A stretch of DNA of 64,000 nucleotides from Jaltomata sinuosa. Lineage: Eukaryota > Streptophyta > Magnoliopsida > Solanales > Solanaceae. This document shows, one piece after another, positions 31,802 to 43,467 of the stretch. The notes under the pieces were generated by a model, which ran no database searches, was not told where the DNA came from, and worked only from the letters and a program-made list of their open reading frames with translations. Both the position numbers and the translations under genes were made by a program. The stretch is from NCBI GenBank assembly GCA_003996215.1, contig QJPP01001593.1, positions 1-64,000 on the forward strand, read 5' to 3'. Position 1 is the stretch's first letter; each line of letters starts with the position of its first letter.

Positions 31802-33273
31802 CAGAGTTTTCAAGTATATTTGAAATAGGAAACCTTTTACAACAGGGTTGGAGAAGAGAATGGGACACGCGCAAAGATGCTAATCTTTGTCACTGCAAAA
31901 ATATCACACCTAAGATTACATCACTGCTGTGACTAATAAATCCTACGAAGATCAATATGTAGCTACGGTTAGTTTTATGCTTATGGACCGTAAGTTATGG
32001 GACTGCATGCATACAAACATCTAGGTCAAGACATATCCTTCATATTCATGTAACATTCCATTATGATTGAGAAAAAGTAATGGTTATCTTCAATCAGAAT
32101 GTATTGTAGACAATAAGACCTTGCACGCACGCCCCACAAGTTGATATATAACTAATGACATAAGAAAATATAACAAATATTTGAATCTCCAAACTTTGTT
32201 TTCCTAATGACAGAAAATACAACTTGATATATCACTAATCAGTATGCATTATTTTAATCAAAAAGTCCTCAATTTTAATTATAACAACAATTAGGACCAT
32301 GACCCTGCAAAATCAGAAAATAACAACTTTAAACGTTGCAGTCTTATCTTTAATTAATGCCAAATAGGAGAAGTGCAACGATGAAGCAATGGGGGACGGG
32401 GGTAAATGAAAAAACCTAACTGCCAAGGCCAAGGCCAAGGCCCTACTGTTATGAAGTCCATCCAATTTCAAGACCATGTAATGTGACAAGATGGATGAAC
32501 GTAGATACACAGATAAATAGAATTATCATGATAAGATGAACGAAATCAACCCACTTAAACCTTAATCCATTAACTTGGTTTCACGCATGTAAGTCTTTTC
32601 TCCATTCAGCTCAAACTGTCCTCTTTTTTCTCCACTTTTTCCATAAGTATAGTAAAGCACAGGAATGATCTTAATCAATTTTCACATGAATGACATATAA
32701 GAGAAACTACTAGACACTACATAAGCCAATCTTTTGCATTTCCTCATTTCTTATTTCATTTTTTCTCTTGCACCCATATCCATCTTTGATATATCAATTT
32801 TAGAGTAAGTTTATTTCATAAGCTCTTTGCATTGAGTCTTCTTAATCTTCTTTCTCAGGAAAAGGTCTTAACACGTGAAATACGAGACTTCACACAGCTA
32901 TGCACAATAAAACTTCAAGCTTTTAGTAGCAAAATGAAAAAATAAAAAGGACATAAGAGAAAAGGCAACGGCCACTAGTATAACATCTCTAGACACACTC
33001 TGATTGAAACTAAGAATATAAATAAAACACACGAACTTTAGCAAAGTGGAGAAACTCAACGAACTCCTATTAACATGAGCCGCATTGAATTATTGAAACC
33101 TAATTCAGGGCAAAAGGAAAGCATTAACAGCTGCAGATTTATGATGCTAGCACCGGTTGCACCCACCATCTAGTAACCCATCTTCTCCAACTATATATAT
33201 AGCGTCAATTTCTTTTAAACATATATACATAACGGAGTCTGCAGCTATTGCTATCTTCGTTCACTAACTTAAA

Positions 33274-33650
33274 ATCTCGAATCCGACTCTAAATATGAAT
33301 ATATAATATAGATGTGATCATGTGAACATCAGCTCATTGATGAAGTTGATAAAAAGATCAAAATCCCAAAACACCCATTAGTGAGAAATGTATGAAATCG
33401 AATCTTGAATCCGATTCTAAATACGAATATATAATATAGATGCAAGCATCAACACATTGATGAGCTTGATAAAATAACAGAGATCAAAAACAAAAAATAC
33501 CCATTAGCAAGAAATGTATGGAATCAAATCTTGAATCCGACTCTAAATATAGATATGCAACATAGATGCGTACATCAGCGCATTGATGAACTTGATAAAA
33601 AGACAGATCAAAACCCCTAAACACCCATGAGTGAGAAATGTATTGATAAG
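33274..33650. repeat. 127-bp tandem repeat, three copies
   Basis: The phrase TCGAATCCGACTCTAAATA and its variants recur at about 33281, 33409 and 33535. Each is followed by TATAGATGC, CATTGATGA(A/G)(C/G)TTGATAAAA and ACACCCATTAGTGAGAAATG. Positions 33650-34020 continue with related but longer, more diverged repeats (GATAAGGAAATAGAC at 33646 and 33819, variant at 33917). Lies in the proposed VPS28 leader intron. Confidence 0.8.
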
Positions 33651-34232
33651 GAAATAGACATTCCCATAATGGACTTTCAGTCTAACTAAACCCCAAAAAT
33701 TAGCTCAAAAGGTGATGATTGCTAAGACCATATAAGGAGACCAGGAAATCCTACTCCCACCCATTAGTGAGATATGTAAGAAATCAACCACACACAAAAA
33801 GAAGAACACAAATCTATTGATAAGGAAATAGACCTTCGGCCTAACTCAAACCCCAAAAGCTAGTCATCTGAATGGACATTTGGAGCGTGAAGAATATAAG
33901 TTAGTGACTTTCGGTGATAAAGGAATGGGCTTTCGACCTAACTCAACCCAAAAACTAGCTCAAAATGTCATGATTGTCCAACACCATACAAGAAAGTCCT
34001 AACCCACCCGATGTGAAACTCAACAAATGGCATGATAGAGCTGCAAAACAGAAAGAAAAAAAAAAACTCCCCATAAATTTAAAAACAACCCCAAAACAAC
34101 AAAAATCAAAGAGATTTAACAAAACCCAAATCAAGAATAAGTAAGATAAGTACTCCAAGCAAAAAGGATTACAAGTTAAATTGAATAAAATTTTACCTCA
34201 AAGATCAGTAACATGGCGAGCACCAAGAACCT

Positions 34233-34258
34233 AAAAAAAAAAAAAAAAAAAAAAAAAA
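34233..34258. repeat. Homopolymer A/T tract of 26 bases
   Basis: An unbroken A run on plus, T on minus, in the putative VPS28 leader. Confidence 0.95.
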
Positions 34259-34500
34259 TTGGGCAAAGTGAAAAATAATTAGTCAAATTTTGTGTATGTA
34301 CAGAGCAAAGAGAGGAGAAGCGGCTTTGAATAATGGGAAGTGTGTTGCAGGCATCCAAATCCAAATACTATATGAGAGAGATTTGATTTTCTTTTTCTTT
34401 TCTCTGTATTGTACTCTTTCATTGTGTAATAAATATAGATTGCGTGTGGAGTTTGCTGATTTTGTTCTATTTTTTTTTTTTAATAAGGCTTAATACATCT

Positions 34501-34990
34501 ATGGGTGTTTAGTGGGCAGGCCGGACCGAGCTGGATTGACAAAAATGGAACCGGTTGGGTTTTCGACCGGGTTGGTTACCGGATTTGTCCTATTTGGGTC
34601 TAATCGGTCCGATTTCAAAGGAGTTCAAAGTGACCCGTTCGATTCCGGGTTATACCGGGTCGGGCTGGGTTACATTAAAAAAAAATATATATATATTTAT
34701 TTTTAAAATCAATTAATAAAATACAAATTGCTTATTATTATTTTTATTTATTATTTAAGAAACCGGGCCGGATTAGGTCGGGCTAGGTCGGGCCGGGTCG
34801 GTTAATCGACGTGGCATTACCGGTTACGATCGATTCTGGGTTACGGGTTAAAAAATTGAACCGAAAGGTTTCGGTTATGGTAGGCGACCCGAACCAACCC
34901 AACCCTTTAACTAAGGGCCGGGTCGGGCTGGGTTTTTACCGGTTCGGGTCGGTCTGGTTCCGAGTCAACCCGGCCCACGACATTTGATAC
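34501..34990. mobile_element. GC-rich hAT-like foldback element
   Basis: The ends GTGTTTAGTGGGCAGGCCGG and AACCCGGCCCACGACA are imperfect inverted repeats. The interior is built from GGGTCGGGC, ACCGGTT and GGTTACCGG words, sharply richer in GC than its surroundings. This pattern resembles the TAGGGGTGT-type elements of Solanaceae such as 14634-15218. No target-site duplication was resolved. Confidence 0.55.
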
Positions 34991-35435
34991 GCGAAATATG
35001 GTGAGATATCTCAAGATTAAGTCTGAGATAAAATTTATATTTAATTTGATAGACGGTGTATGCTAAGCCCACTTTTTTACGATTACGAGGCTTATTCGAA
35101 TATAAAATTCAATCTTAAAAATACAGCATTCCACTTTTTATTACTATACTCAGGGTTTTAATATATTTCGCAACTGAGAAATCGCTATTGACGCAGGTGT
35201 TATCTGAGAATAATTTGTTGATTTAGATCTACGAATTATTACAAAGAATTTGTTGGTAGAATGGAAAAGATTGGGGGAAGAAGGACACACATAGAATGAC
35301 TGGAATAATCGAAAAGTTGGTAGACGAACCTGCACAAAAAACAGTGATTTAAACTATAAGAGAAAGTTCTAATGATCATGAGGTAACTCAAAAATATAGG
35401 CATTTGTGGGTTTAATGCAAATATTATTATCTTGG
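34991..35435. other. Intergenic DNA, no gene seen
   Basis: AT-rich spacer between two transposable elements. No coding signal. Confidence 0.45.
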
Positions 35436-35445
35436 AATAAATTTA

Positions 35446-36859
35446 GGGAAAAGACATCAAATACACCTTAAACTATATCCAAAAAGTCGAAGACACACCT
35501 AAACTATCGAAATGACCTAATACACACCTATACATATTAAAAGTGAATTTAACACCACCCTAGAAGCTGATGTGGCACAAAAAATAAAAATAAATAAAAG
35601 CGCATTTTTTATTATTTATTTATTTATTTATTTATTTCTATTACTTTTTTATTTTCACACTTTTTATTTTTTATTTATTCTTTCTTCACTCTATCTTCAT
35701 TACTTTCCCTTTATCTTTCTTCACTCTATCTTCATTACTTTCCCTTTATCTTTCTTCACTCTATCTTTATCAGTTTATTATTTAAAGTACTGTAAATTGC
35801 TATAGAAACCAATTTCCTCATGTTGTTAGGTAAGAAATGTTCATTAAAAAATAGTAGGTGAATGCAAACTAACAATTAATATAGTGAAATTAAGTCGTTT
35901 AAGTTTCTGAATAAGAAAAAAAATATTCTTGAATGGGGAAAAGATGTTACTGGCAAATAGATTCTTTGCAGAATAAGTTTATAGAGCACATTTAGTCTAT
36001 TTTTGATCATTATCGTCTTCAAGTGAAGACACCGAATCTATAATAAGTTTTTCCAAAAAACTCCTTTTTTACCTCTTATTTTTTAATTTATTTATAGAAC
36101 CCTCTTTCATGGTTTTGCTTCCTCTTATCTTTCTCTATTATATTTTTTTGTCCATTTACTCCTTTGTCCCTCTCTGCAGTCTTCATACGGTTAGCCTTTC
36201 AATCTAGGTTCAACAATAATGAAGAGAACGTTTTAATATGTGAAGAGAGAAGAATAAAAATTATAATTATTTAGGTAAAATAAGAGAAAAGTTGCAATAA
36301 ATTATTTTGCTAGTGGTGAATAACAAAGAAGATGAAATTGAAGGTGGTGAAGAAGAATAAATTGATAATGATTAATGATGGTGTTGATATTTGGTGGTGG
36401 ATAATGAAGAAGAAGGAATTAAAGGTGATATGATACTTGTTTTTGGTGGTAAGGAGAAAAGAATAGGTGTGATGGTGGCGACGACTATGGTATTTCCGGC
36501 GAGATGAGGGATGGAGTGGGTGGGGTAATTTAGTGATGTAGAAGATATTATTAAAAGATTTTAATGATTAATTAGAAATTAATTAGTGTAAAAATAACTA
36601 ACAAAAGAAAAGAAAAGAAAAAAAAAAGGAAAAGGATATAAAAATAAAATTTATAAAATTTCTGACGTGGTGCTGATGTGGCGCTGACGTGACATGCAAG
36701 TGTAAAACACCACACATTCAGTGAGAGTGGTGTTATATGTCTTAGGATGGTGTTAAATTCACTTCTAATATGTACAGGTGTGTATTAGGCCACTTCGATA
36801 GTTTAGGTGTGTCTTCGACTTTTCCGGTATAGTTTAGGGTGATTTTGATGTCTTTTCTC
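35446..36859. mobile_element. Mutator-like non-autonomous element with long TIRs
   Basis: The inverted repeats extend for more than 120 bp. The left starts GGGAAAAGACATCAAATAC, then TCGAAGACACACCTAAACTA and AAGTGAATTTAACACCA; the complement of each is found at the right end. A perfect 10-bp duplication AATAAATTTA flanks it (35436-35445 and 36860-36869). The interior (about 35590-36660) holds pyrimidine-rich and purine-rich repeats and no transposase or captured gene that I recognise. Confidence 0.88.
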
Positions 36860-36869
36860 AATAAATTTA

Positions 36870-37789
36870 TGTGGTCTACCAGATATAATATAAATTTTGT
36901 CTCTTACTTAATCGTTGAATATCCCACATTATCCCATTCAACTTGAAATTATTTTATCCAATCTCTCAGATATGATAAATTAAACCAAAGATTATAAAAT
37001 CAAGACTATAATCCCAAGATAATTTAGTTCATGTACCAAACGACCCCAATAGTCTCACAGACCGGTTTGTTTCAATTAATCATCCGAACACGTGATAAAT
37101 TGTTCATATCAGACACTTTCAATACAATTTTTAAATCTTCTATGCATGTGTTCACAAATATTTAGCAAGCAACTAAATTAATCACTTAAAAAATGTCACA
37201 TTCTTTAGTTATACGAATTAGTCTCAATAAGTTGTAAAACCTTAGACATGTCCCAATTGAAGATAATGTGGTGTAATTAAAGAAGACAATATTAACTTAT
37301 CTACGTAATAAATATTTGAGATCATACATAAAAGTTTTTTAAAATTTAGACTCAAAGTGTCTAATAAAAACACTTTATCACTTGTTCACGTGCAAATTTA
37401 TTCATGTAGTTTAAGAAAATAATCAAATCTACCCTTGTACTTTGAGAAAGAGATTAAATTTACCCATATATTTTGTTTGTACCTTTGTATCCATTAGGAT
37501 AAGAATATATTTGAATAAAATATAACTATGAAAACAAATATTCTCAAAAGTATAACAACGAGAGTATATATGATCAAAAAGTACAACGGATAATAAATAC
37601 GAATAGAGGTTGTTTCCCAAACATCTTTATCTCAAGTAAATCAATTTAAAACAGGTTTGAAAAATAAATACCACAATGAAAAAACATAAGAGTAGCAACA
37701 ACAAAAAAATACGATAATTGAAAGCAAAAAAAACAACAAATGATAACATAAATAGACGAACAATACAATAGAAGAGTGATAATAAAGAT
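36870..37789. other. Intergenic DNA, no gene seen
   Basis: AT-rich DNA with no recognisable coding or repeat features, up to the first duplicated unit. Confidence 0.45.
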
Positions 37790-38165
37790 CATATTCTTTT
37801 ATGTATTTTTACACATGAAATTTGCGATGTCATGCTTCTAATATATTATCTCTTTATTCATTCACTATTAGAAAATCATCCTTCTCATCTTTTCAAAGAA
37901 ACTGTCGAAGCAAGACTCATTAATAACACGCATCGATATGAATGATGACAGTATTAACTGAAGTCAACCATTTCACGCAACAAAACAACTTTCACAAAGC
38001 TCCATGATTTTCACATAATGAATATAAGAAATCGTGGTACTAAACTCATTACCTTTTAACTTATTTTTGACACAACTTTCATCGTTATTTGCATGCATAA
38101 TTCCACCACTATAGCTAAAGACGACATATAAAGAAAACTTTCAAAAATTCTCGATTGAGAAAACC
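37790..38165. repeat. Duplicated unit 1, left part
   Basis: It aligns by eye with 48550-49125 and 57180-57430. Shared phrases are AAATCATCCTT, AAGCAAGACTCATTAATAAC, TTTCACAAAGCTCCAT and TAGCTAAAGACGA, then AAGAAAACTTTCAAA. Non-coding. It ends where the ORC1 fragment starts. Confidence 0.75.
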
Positions 38166-38248
38166 CCCACAAGTATGTGACTGGGGATGATTAGAATCAA
38201 CTAATAAAGATAAAATCCTTGTAGAGATGAAACCACAGAAGGACAAAC

Positions 38249-40975
38249 CTTCCTTGAAGCAACTTCAATTGCAGGTTTTTCGAAGGCCTCAATTCCTTGA
38301 AGCTGCTCATAGTTATAGGGACCAAGGCAAAGTCTTTGAATGCCCATACAACTTGAAATCCTCGTGTTGGGTGTGCGAACAAAAGTCTCACATTGGTAGC
38401 TGAAAGGATTGGGAAGCTACATATAAGGTGTAGGATCTCTTAATGGTGTGAGGCCTTTTGGAGAAAATCGTGCGGGATTGGCCCAAAGAGGACAATATCG
38501 CACCATGTAAGAGTGTCTTTGGGCTGATTTAGGTCAACACCTCGGAAGCAACTTCTCCAGAAGATCCATAGTATTTGCAATACCTGTTGGTGAAGGAAGG
38601 AAGTATTGATAGCAAATTGTGCACACACCTATAACAATCAGTTTGGAATTCGGATTTGTAGGCCAATCAAGAATGTTATATAAAATCTGGAATTAAAAGA
38701 AAAAAAGTCACACATCTGCAATTTGCTGTTTTTGATATTTACTATGGTGTATAAAAAGGACACATCATTTTACCGCTTGATTTCTGGTAACCAGGAGATC
38801 AAGTTCATCTATAAGTAGAATACAAGGCCGGTTCTCCTCTTTGCTACATTCAGCAACATTGGAAAATCGCTCATTTAAGAAGTGAAGAGCCTTTTTCCAA
38901 CCGACCTTGTGCCCATTAAGTCGGGTGAAGCCAAAGATTGTCTGCATCACCAAAAATTGAACTTCACACTTACACTGTAAATATTGTCGGGTGAAGCCAA
39001 TTTTAGGCCATTAATCTCCACAAAACAATAAGGTTTAATGCTCCCTGCATCAACTTCACACCTTAAACTCCTCATTACTGCTAATATACTCATTGTCTGC
39101 AGCAAAGTGCAGATAAAGGAACAAATCAGTAATGTCTGACCAGCCTAAACATAGAGACGATATATGACTGCCTTAAGTTATAAATCAAGCGTACTCTCTT
39201 AGCCAATTGATACCTTTCCTGTCCCAGGAACACCGTGTATGTAAAGACATCTACCCAGGCATTGATCATCACATATGGCACCTTTTATGAATGTAGTTAT
39301 TTCTTCCATTTCTCTGCCAAAGAGAGCATTTGTTTGTCAGATAAATACTGAGCAAATTGCGTGAAGATTAAAGACTGCACCTCAGGAAAGACACACTTAG
39401 TCCTACAAGGTAGAGACTTGGGTAAAGTTGCCAGCAAAAGGGTTGCTTTTGCTTTCTCAAGTTCAGTAAGCTTGTGAGATCTCACATGTTCTGGTATCTT
39501 CTTTGCACCTATATTTTGTAGTCCAAAAAAGCGTCCCTTTCTTGAATTTTGCACTCTTACACAAACTACTTAGCTTTCTTCTTTAGGAGACATGAAGAAG
39601 TGAACTATGAATCTGTCAAAGGACAAGTTGTATACCGCAGCCAATGGATGAGCTGGAGATGGTCTTGTTAACGGATTACTTTGGTTTTCCCGTTCATATT
39701 CTGCATCATCTTCCACGTCGGAGTCTGGATCTTTGCAAGAGTTCCAATCTCCATCATTCTCAGCTTCATCATCATCCTACCAAATGAGAAGACAGCTTAT
39801 TAGTTCCAAAATATTTCATCAGATATGAGTAAAAGGTTCCACAAATATCATAAAATTGTTTTAAAACATACCACATCATTATCTTCAACCTCAGAAATGC
39901 GCTTGAAACTATGTCATATTCACAAAGGAAAACATCATCTCCATCATTTCTTGCCTTCTCAAATTCTTTTGGATACATAACAAAGCAATGCCTGATGACA
40001 GATTCCATCTGCAGATAGAATCATAGGCCTTCATTAACAGATGTAATGGTCACTTACTCTAACATATCCAATCAATATCAGACTGCCCGATAAGCAGAGA
40101 CGAGAAATTGAAGCTTTGGCTTCTTTCCATTGGGGTGAGAGTCCTATCCCACTAAATTCGTTGCAACATCCAAAACCCCAAAAACAATATTTTTCTTTTG
40201 AGAACACTATCAAGAATAATACCCAATCTTTTGCTTTTGGGAAGTTATCAATCAATTGAACTGATAAACAAGTTAAGGATATTTTTCTTTCATAACAAAA
40301 ATTACAACCCTCAAGCAGCAAAATAGGTAGCATATTACATTGTAAGACAGAAAAGAGAATACCACAATATTATCTCAACATCAGCAAAATCATTAGTCCG
40401 ATAAAGTTCTCTCCTTAAGTTATGTGGCTGTCTTCCTGCATCTGTTTCCTCAGAACGAATATATCAATGTGCCCGGAACCAATAGGTACCATCCACTTCT
40501 TTCCATATACTATAACATTGATATCACAATTAATCAAACATCACAACCATTGATATGCAATCAAAGAAACCACAAAAAGTTCTTATAATTAACATACAAA
40601 ATACGAAGTTCATATACCTCTTAATATGAGCCGCCCACAGATTACTGTCAAGTAATTTTTCCTTAGCAGTCCTTACTCGTTTCAATCTCCTTCAGGTACC
40701 TCCTTTAAAGGTGGCTTCAAACACTTCAAATGAAACCCTCCCAAGCATTCATCACATTCAATCATAATCACCCTCCCTGCTGGCTCATAACAAACTCTAC
40801 ATTCCTCTACTTCGGGATCCTCATCGTCCGAGCCAGCATCCTCTCTTCAGTTCACATACACATCATCCCCAATACCAAACTCTTCCCCATCAAAAACCAC
40901 TTTTTTATAATACACCCTCTTCTTATAACTCCTCGAAAGGATTCTCTTTTCAACACCCACATTTTATTCCAATTC
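38249..40975 (-). pseudogene. ORC1: ORC1 (origin recognition complex subunit 1) pseudogene fragment
   Basis: Minus-strand exons with splice remnants follow plant ORC1 in order: PHD finger (about 40975-40618), BAH domain (about 40509-40374, then 40008-39872), an acidic linker (39776-39636) and SRKGRFFGLQ to LLATLPKSLPC (about 39554-39395). The AAA+ core follows: Walker A HGVPGTGK (about 39318-39214), Walker B PCILLIDELDLL (about 38930-38777), YNILDWP (38686-38629), and sensor region IANTMDLLEKLLPR onward (38583-38249). Functional ORC1 marks replication origins. This copy is dead: stop codons occur in the PHD-proximal and BAH parts, a frame is lost in the exon at 39872-40008, a solo LTR splits the last exon, and the N and C termini are missing. 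The introns are retained, so it is a DNA-level copy, not a retro-copy. Confidence 0.85.
38365..38539. mobile_element. Solo LTR (175 bp, TRIM-like) inside the ORC1 exon
   Basis: It starts TGTTGGGTGTGCG, ends TAGGTCAACA and is flanked by a perfect 5-bp duplication CCTCG (38360-38364 and 38540-38544). Removing it rejoins the ORC1 exon exactly at the LPR / ISS junction, which proves insertion. The small size and the GTCTCACATTGGTAGC text resemble terminal repeats of TRIM-type retrotransposons. Confidence 0.88.
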
Positions 40976-40976
40976 T

Positions 40977-41165
40977 GAAAAGGACAACCTCTGCGGCAGT
41001 TAACAGTGTTTTTTCTGTTTTCTTTATCACTTTATCGACACAAATTACATTTATTCTATGTTTCTTATTCTCCATTAACAAAATCAAAAAACAAACAAAG
41101 AAAAAAAACCTTTTTTCGACTCCATTAAACTTTTTCTTATTCTAGCTAGAAATAATGAGTCGTTT
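40977..41165. repeat. Duplicated unit 1, middle part
   Basis: It begins GAAAAGGACAACCTCTGCGG and matches 49170-49365 and 57461-57900 (minus the SINE). Shared words include TTTATCACTTTATCGACAC, TTCTATGTTTCTTATTCTCC and CTTATTCTAGCTAGAAATAA. Interrupted afterwards by an L1 element. Confidence 0.8.
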
Positions 41166-42236
41166 TCTTTTTTTGGTAAATAACCATTTTATTTATTACC
41201 AAAGTGGGAACATTACAGCTCAGATCTTTAAATCAAACCAACTGGACATAGTCCCAGTTGTGTTTGGCACTAACTAATTCAACCTAGCTCCTGCTACTAG
41301 ACTCCTGGTGGGGGTAGAAATTAAGTCTCTGAAGATAGCCACCCAGGTTAGGCACGCTATTGGCTCGAAAGTGAATCTCTTGGATGATTAACCGTGTGAT
41401 AGTCCGTGGTAACTTGCTTCTTGCTCGGAAAATTCTGTTATTCCGCTCATTCCAGATGTAGTATATCGCAACTGCCAAGGTCATCCTATAAATGGTAGCC
41501 CCTTTGCTTTTGCCGGTACAGTATCTCACACCCCATTCAATCTCCCGGTTCCATGCCATACAAGTCCTCTGTATACCCTGCCATTGTAGTAGTTGACTCC
41601 AGATGTTCTTGGTTACAGCACAATTGAAGAATAGGTGGTTTGTTGTTTCAGCAGACTGATCGCATAAAGGGCAGTCGATGGAGTTAATAATACCCCATTT
41701 ATGCAATCTATCCTTTGTTGCCAGCCTTCCCAGAATCGCCAACCTCAATATGAATGTCCATTTCGGACAACCCTTGTTGCTGCACACTAATCTCCTCCAC
41801 ATTACCTTTGGGAATTCCCCTTGAAAAGCTATATACACCTTCCTGATAGAAAATGACTCAGCATGTTGAAACTCATCCAGACTTAGACCAGCCTTCATCA
41901 GGTAGTTCTTAGCTTTAAAGATCTTCTGTATAACCCATGAGACGTTCTTTGGTTGTACATCCCACACTGATTTCTCCTTATGTAGAAGGAATGGACCCAC
42001 TTAACCCACAGTCGTTGTCTCTCTTTACTTTGGTTCCATAAATGCTTGCAAATAGCAGCCCTGTTCCATAGAGTTACATTGATGATATTCAAGCCACCCG
42101 CTACTTGAGGGCAGCATAATCTCTCCCATGCCACTAATGCTTTCCTGGAAGCTTCAGCTGACCCAGTCCACAGAAACCTTCTACATATCATCTCAATGAA
42201 TTGAATTATCTTTTTAGGCAGGATGAACACTTACGA
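41166..42236 (-). mobile_element. 5'-truncated L1 LINE (C-terminal ORF2 part)
   Basis: On minus, 42230-41284 encodes the region after the reverse transcriptase of a plant L1 ORF2. It includes ICRRFLWTG, CPKWTFILRLAILGRLATK and a zf-RVT zinc-binding motif CPLCDQSAETTNHLFFNC. The frame shifts once near 41990-42000, so it is not translatable. Its A-rich 3' end is TTTTCTTTTTTT on plus at 41162-41173. Unit copies at about 49360-49430 and 57895-57912 show the uninterrupted site (CATTTTCTTGCTTACCATG). Confidence 0.85.
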
Positions 42237-42950
42237 CCATGTTTCTTCCTCTTGTTCTTCTCTATAGTTTCTGTTGTTTAGTGAAACAACTATTTGAAAT
42301 ATGAATCTTTCCTCGTAAAAATTAACGTCAATGAACCTCTAAGAACATAAAAATGCAAGTAAAATCAAGATTAGTATAAATAAAGTTTGTCCTGAGACTG
42401 TCACATGACAACTTGAAATAATTTCAGAAAGATGAAAATCTTTGAGATGTCTCTGGGAGGGTTAATGGCAATAAAAGAAAGCTTTATCAAATTTAACATA
42501 ACAAATCAAGAAGGAGAAGTAAAAAAAGAATAACGATACCTTTTAGAAAAAGGTCACCAATTTATTCATTCGTACCTCGACCTGAAACATTTATCAAAAG
42601 AAAGCACAATAAATAGAAATCCATTCAACTACGGATGTATAACAAAGAGGAAAAAGTACTACTCTCAAACCACTACCAGTGCCCTGACCCAGTAGCTCGA
42701 GGCTATTTGTTTGTAGAAACAAAATGGCAAAGAAATTAAAAAAACCTCAGTTAGAAAAATGCTATAATAGATAGTTTAATATGTGTTTCAACAGGATTGA
42801 ACTTAGGCTCCCTTTGTCGAAGTGTGAGGTACTGGGATCCAATTAACCAAGGGCATGATGCATGATTTTACTGTAAATGTCAGGAAACGTGAATTTAATC
42901 ATAACCCAATGACATAGGAGCGTTAATAGGTTTGCTTGAAGGTAGGGAGG
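42237..42950. repeat. Duplicated unit 1, segment before the kinase palindrome
   Basis: Closely matches 49425-50140: GTGAAACAACTATTTGAAATA, GAGATGTCTCTGG, GCACAATAA.TAGAAATCC and CAAACCACTACCAGTGCCC. No coding frame of interest. Confidence 0.75.
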
Positions 42951-42954
42951 ATTC

Positions 42955-43439
42955 TTGCTTCATTCATAACTGGTTGTTTTGGTTCCACATAGAAAGCTGA
43001 AATTTCCCATAGACATTAATTTGAACTTACACTGACAGTAAAGAGACTCTTGGTTGAAAGATGCGAAGGAGTACCCCAGTTCCATGCTGAGATTCGTAGC
43101 CTAAGAAGCATAAGTCATCCCAATCTCATTTAACTGATTGGCTATTTTGCAAGTGAGACAGACATGTTCCTGATATATAGTTATCTCCCCGGGGAAACTT
43201 GGAGGAATTCATATTGGACAAAGCCAATAGAGCTTTTGACCATAACGTGCTACAAAAGATTTTCCTAGATATTGCTCTTGCAATTGCTATTTCCATGATC
43301 AATATGTCCCGCATATTGTCCACCGTGATGTCAATCCAAGTAATATATAACGCGGACAATGAACTCAATGCTTATTGGATTGTCAAGGATCATGGGAACA
43401 GAAACCTACACAATCATATGTTAGAGCATATTTAGTGTG
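42955..43439 (+). pseudogene. RPK2-like receptor kinase fragment, left arm of palindrome
   Basis: In plus orientation a frame with stops and shifts reads from the glycine-rich loop region through VKRLLVERCEGVPQFHAEIR, SHPNLI, SETDMFLIYSYLPG and a degraded catalytic-loop region. These resemble the N lobe to subdomain VIb of RPK2/TOADSTOOL2-type LRR receptor kinases. The extracellular, transmembrane and C-lobe parts are absent. It is the mirror copy of 43468-43957. Confidence 0.7.
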
Positions 43440-43467
43440 CCATAGTCGAAATTTTTGTCCGGGTATG

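Larger units (their letters stand above)
31893..34400 (-). other. Probable leader intron and 5' UTR exon of VPS28
   Basis: On minus a pyrimidine-rich leader (about 34400-34197) ends in a donor CTTTGAG/GTAAAATT (GT at 34196-34195). The acceptor before the coding exon ends at 31893. The resulting intron of about 2.3 kb holds the tandem repeats described separately. A TATATTTA word (34437-34430 on minus) sits about 30 bp before the proposed start. This is inferred from splice signals only. Confidence 0.4.

Noticed and set aside
31802..31813. A possible N-terminal extension of VPS28 by four codons
   Set aside because: The upstream codon is TTG, not ATG; the ATG at 31801 gives the conserved MEVKLWND start and the standard 209-aa length.
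35572..35805. A 77-codon Phe/Leu/Tyr-rich frame resembling a membrane peptide
   Set aside because: It results from TTTAT and CTTTCTTCACTCTATCTTCA repeats inside the Mutator-like element.
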